Positions 8,539 to 11,249 of a DNA stretch of 11,249 nucleotides are shown here, in pieces. Position numbers and translations under genes: made by a program. The notes under the pieces were generated by a model that was not told the DNA's origin, did not search any database, and worked only from the letters and a program-made list of their open reading frames with translations. Origin of the DNA: Euperipatoides rowelli (lineage: Eukaryota; Onychophora; Udeonychophora; Euonychophora; Peripatopsidae); assembly GCA_003024985.2 (NCBI GenBank), contig PXIH01S0050930.1; one strand, given 5' to 3'. Each line of letters opens with the position of its first letter. Position 1 is the first letter of the stretch.

Positions 8539-8549
8539 GGGGGGGGGGG
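8539..8549 (-). repeat. G11 homopolymer, mirror of the C11 run
   Basis: Equal in length to 2701-2711. Confidence 0.95.
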
Positions 8550-8834
8550 AGATTTAAAAAAAAGTTTAGTTACCGGTAGCTATTAGCAGCATCAATTCTT
8601 TTTTCTTTTTTTAAAATTATATACAGAATATCATGAGACATACACCATAGTAAACAATTTCCAATATGAGTTTGATGGGGAATTAACATTTTAGCACGAT
8701 TTAAAAATATGCATTGTAAGTCCTTATATAATTTTTTAAGGCTTTAATTTGTATTTTGAAAAGAAAAAGCCCACAAACAGTGCAGGAGGTTAAAGTTAAA
8801 AATAATGTATTCAAATATTCTCATATAAATTTTT

Positions 8835-8963
8835 GAAATAAGGGATAACTATTATCAAAATATGGGACATTTTTGCAATCCAACAATACTTGTCGGGACA
8901 AGGGAACACTTAGCTAAAATACCATACAATCCCTTATTATATGGGACGTCTGGGGGATCCCTA
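8835..8963 (-). mobile_element. Mirror of the possible hAT-like relic
   Basis: Reverse complement of 2287-2415, with the mirror of the spurious 60-codon frame at 8862-9044. Confidence 0.4.
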
Positions 8964-9683
8964 TCAATGACTAATTACATGTTTACAATGGTCATTCAAT
9001 TATTTTATAAACATCACAAATTTATAATGAATGAACAAAATTAAGATAATGAAGAAAGAAATAATATTCAGTATATAGTATAATATACAGTATATGATAA
9101 TTTCATATATTTTGCATTTCTTAATTCAGAAGCAACGATAACAAAATTATGTAAGCTGAAGGCCTATCCTCGTTATATTTCCATTGAAGTTGTTGCACAA
9201 CATTGGTAGCCATTTGCTAATTAGAATAACTCAACAACGGCAAATTTTAACAAATCCTAATTTTTAAAATTGTGATTTTTTTATTATTAAATATAATTAC
9301 AGTATATACAACATATAGCATTTGAGGCTAATGCCAAAATCTGCTGATGCTACCAGTGAACTGTTAAAATAGACATTTTATTTTACTCATTTGAATATTT
9401 TAATCAGAACTATTATTTAGCTTTCAACTTATAAATATAAAATTTGTAATTTCTTTTTTAAAATAAGGAGTTTTAAAACAATGAAATTTTTCGATTTTCT
9501 ATCTTTGAAATCAAACAATCTCTAAGACACAACTTTTTTTTAAAAAAAACCCAACTTTTATATTTGCACTTATAGTATATTATCGCCTATAAGATTAAAA
9601 AACAAAATCAAATAGATGAATATAAAATAGAGCAGATAAATGCTGTAACAGAACGAGAATAATTCAAAAATACCTATGGAAAG

Positions 9684-9713
9684 AAGAGGAGATTTTTAAA
9701 CGAGGCTCCTCTT
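9684..9713 (-). other. Mirror of the small hairpin
   Basis: Reverse complement of 1537-1566, with the surrounding GC-richer patch at about 9660-9860. Confidence 0.45.
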
Positions 9714-10060
9714 TCCCAAGATGTTGCACATCTGCCCAGATATCAATACTTCAGACAGCCAGTTACCTGGAATGCGGCAAGCTCTCAGCAAATGTTGAAG
9801 ACGTTACATTCCCTAACAACAATGCAAATATTGCACAAATAGCCAACTAGAAACATCTAGTATTGCTAAATACACATTTGGTGCATATGATTTAAATTCC
9901 TTGCTCAAAATTCAGGTAAAGTTCTAAATAATTTTAATGTGCTAGATAAACTCACTTTTTTGTAAACTTATAGAAGCAGTGCTTTAAACTTTCACATGAA
10001 TGATTTTAAAAATTATACAGCAGACAGAAATTTATACTAAATCAAATAAATAAATTTATA

Positions 10061-10090
10061 ATAAAAACAGTTAAAATAAAATAAAACAAA
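10061..10090 (-). repeat. 30-bp dispersed repeat, mirror copy
   Basis: Mirror of 1160-1189. Confidence 0.75.
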
Positions 10091-10823
10091 TAAAATTTTT
10101 TACATACCATCACCAACAAAATAAGATAATTTTTTTTTTTTAAATTTTAATTTTTCAAAAAAAAAATGAGCTTTTATACTGTATATTTTAAACAATGTAT
10201 TTTTCAGGAAATAAACTATATCAATAAATTAATTTTTAAAATTCAAATACAGTATATAATGATTTTTGGCCATTTAAACAAATAACTATATTCATAAAAT
10301 AATTTTTTAAAAAATAAAAATTTATTTAAAAATTTGATACAAAAATGACCTTTTTTTTTTAATGAATATCATGTTTTCTTTTTAAAGTTAAATTAATAAT
10401 GCAGTATAGCAAACAATCAAGGTAATTATCTGCATCTAAAATAATTGCTTAAAATTTTAAATCTAAAAAAAAAGTTTTTTTTTAATGGATATATACTGCT
10501 TATGACCCTTTATTTTTTAAAGTTTGGATATGTGATTTTATTTAGCTAATGTACGGATCTTCTTAGGTTTGCTGAAATAAAAAAATAATTGCTTTTTTGT
10601 CGTAATTTCCAAAAATTAACTTTTAACGTCATTTAGTCATTTTTTTTTATCTGTTACCTGCTAGTAATCAATATCTGTACTTATTCTTCCAAGTGTGCTA
10701 GAACATATTAACTTTTGGTATGGGCTATTGGTTTGGAATTATCTTAAAATTTACTGGAATGCTATTGTGAATAAGTCTAAGACTTTCATATGAGGCAGAT
10801 CTCTGTTTTGTATTTCCAGTATA

Positions 10824-10899
10824 TACATGCAGGTATACCTTTTATACCATTCCACTATACTATTTTTGACTTGTCTACATGAAGTTATACCTTATACCA
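10824..10899 (-). repeat. Mirror of the two-copy local repeat
   Basis: Reverse complement of 351-426. Confidence 0.5.
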
Positions 10900-11249
10900 A
10901 ACCCATTGTGTTAGTGTATATGGGATCATAATACATTCTATCAATCAAATAAAAAATTTGTTATCGATTTTGAATTACATTTCACCTATGGTAATTGAAT
11001 CAATTATTGATATTTAAGTTATTTTAATATTTAAAATCAGTAAAAAGAATAAAAAATATTATATTACTGTATTAAATTGCCAAGATTGCTCCAAGGCAAT
11101 CAGCCTTAGCCTCTTTACTCATTTAATTCCAAAAATGTGTCAGTCAAGAAAACAGATCAAACTCCAATCAGTGTTTATTTATATTTTCCATAGGGATAGC
11201 CTAATCAAAAAATAATCGTATGGCATAGCTTACATAAAAATTTACTGGG

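Larger units (their letters stand above)
5696..11249 (-). repeat. Right arm of giant inverted repeat
   Basis: Reverse-complement partner of 1-5554. In this arm the glutamate synthase exon reads on the + strand, so it is the sense arm. The arm begins at the first base of a 36-bp repeat (5696-5731) that also occurs, inverted, at 7092-7127. It runs to the last base of the window, whose final bases are the reverse complement of the first bases. Whether the repeat continues beyond the window cannot be seen. Confidence 0.97.
6080..11249 (+). other. Long downstream intron of glutamate synthase (at least 5.2 kb in this arm)
   Basis: From the donor at 6080 to the window end I find no following glutamate synthase exon, such as the expected continuation resembling AVMTMVPEAW, and no other convincing gene. 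The content is AT-rich sequence with homopolymer runs, two hAT-like transposon relics (6462 onward and 8835-8963), a 36-bp and two 30-bp dispersed repeat copies, and a modestly GC-richer patch at about 9660-9860 that I do not recognise. It may not all be one intron if the segment between the 36-bp inverted repeats has been flipped relative to the rest. Confidence 0.6.

Noticed and set aside
1-11249. Bacterial, plasmid, organelle or viral inverted-repeat structure
   Set aside because: No bacterial or viral genes, no rRNA or tRNA as in organelle inverted repeats, and the only coding sequence is a spliced eukaryotic exon.

Overview
The window is one giant, apparently perfect inverted repeat. Bases 1-5554 are the reverse complement of bases 5696-11249, around a 141-bp single-copy spacer (5555-5695). 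Every landmark I compared obeys the rule that left and right coordinates sum to 11250, and I found no mismatch in the stretches checked by eye. Even the homopolymer runs agree in length (T21/A21, T17/A17, C11/G11). The symmetry reaches both window ends, so the repeat may continue outside or the window may have been cut to it. Each arm therefore holds the same information, and nearly every feature below is listed twice.

The DNA is strongly AT-rich, intron-like and poor in open reading frames, which fits a nuclear eukaryotic genome. The only convincing coding sequence is a 205-bp internal exon at 5875-6079 (+), mirrored at 5171-5375 (-). It has a clean AG acceptor, a GT donor and an uninterrupted frame. 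It encodes part of the glutaminase (class II amidotransferase) region of the large, NADH-type glutamate synthase, including the hallmark AHNGEINTLRGN. This gene is known from insects and other invertebrates, fungi, plants and bacteria but is generally missing from vertebrates. Long introns and hAT-type transposon relics then suggest an invertebrate, perhaps an arthropod. I cannot name the species.

Reading the right arm outward from the centre: a copy of a 36-bp repeat that starts at the arm boundary (5696-5731); short upstream intron; exon; long downstream intron holding a hAT-like terminus (6462 onward), an inverted second copy of the 36-mer (7092-7127) next to a 30-bp dispersed repeat, a 21-bp A run, a second hAT-like GGGAC/GTCCC relic (8835-8963), a modestly GC-richer patch (about 9660-9860), and otherwise AT-rich sequence with no gene. 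The left arm mirrors this.

The key structural point is that the palindrome breaks exactly at the edge of the 36-bp repeat, which is itself present in inverted orientation on both sides of the spacer. That is the footprint expected of a fold-back or template-switch event primed by a short inverted repeat. It is also what a mis-join at a 36-bp repeat by an assembler, or a fold-back chimera in amplified DNA, would leave. The sequence alone cannot separate a real, very young (or gene-converted) palindrome from an artefact. If real, it puts two glutamate synthase exons back to back and would give any read-through transcript a 5.5-kb double-stranded stem.
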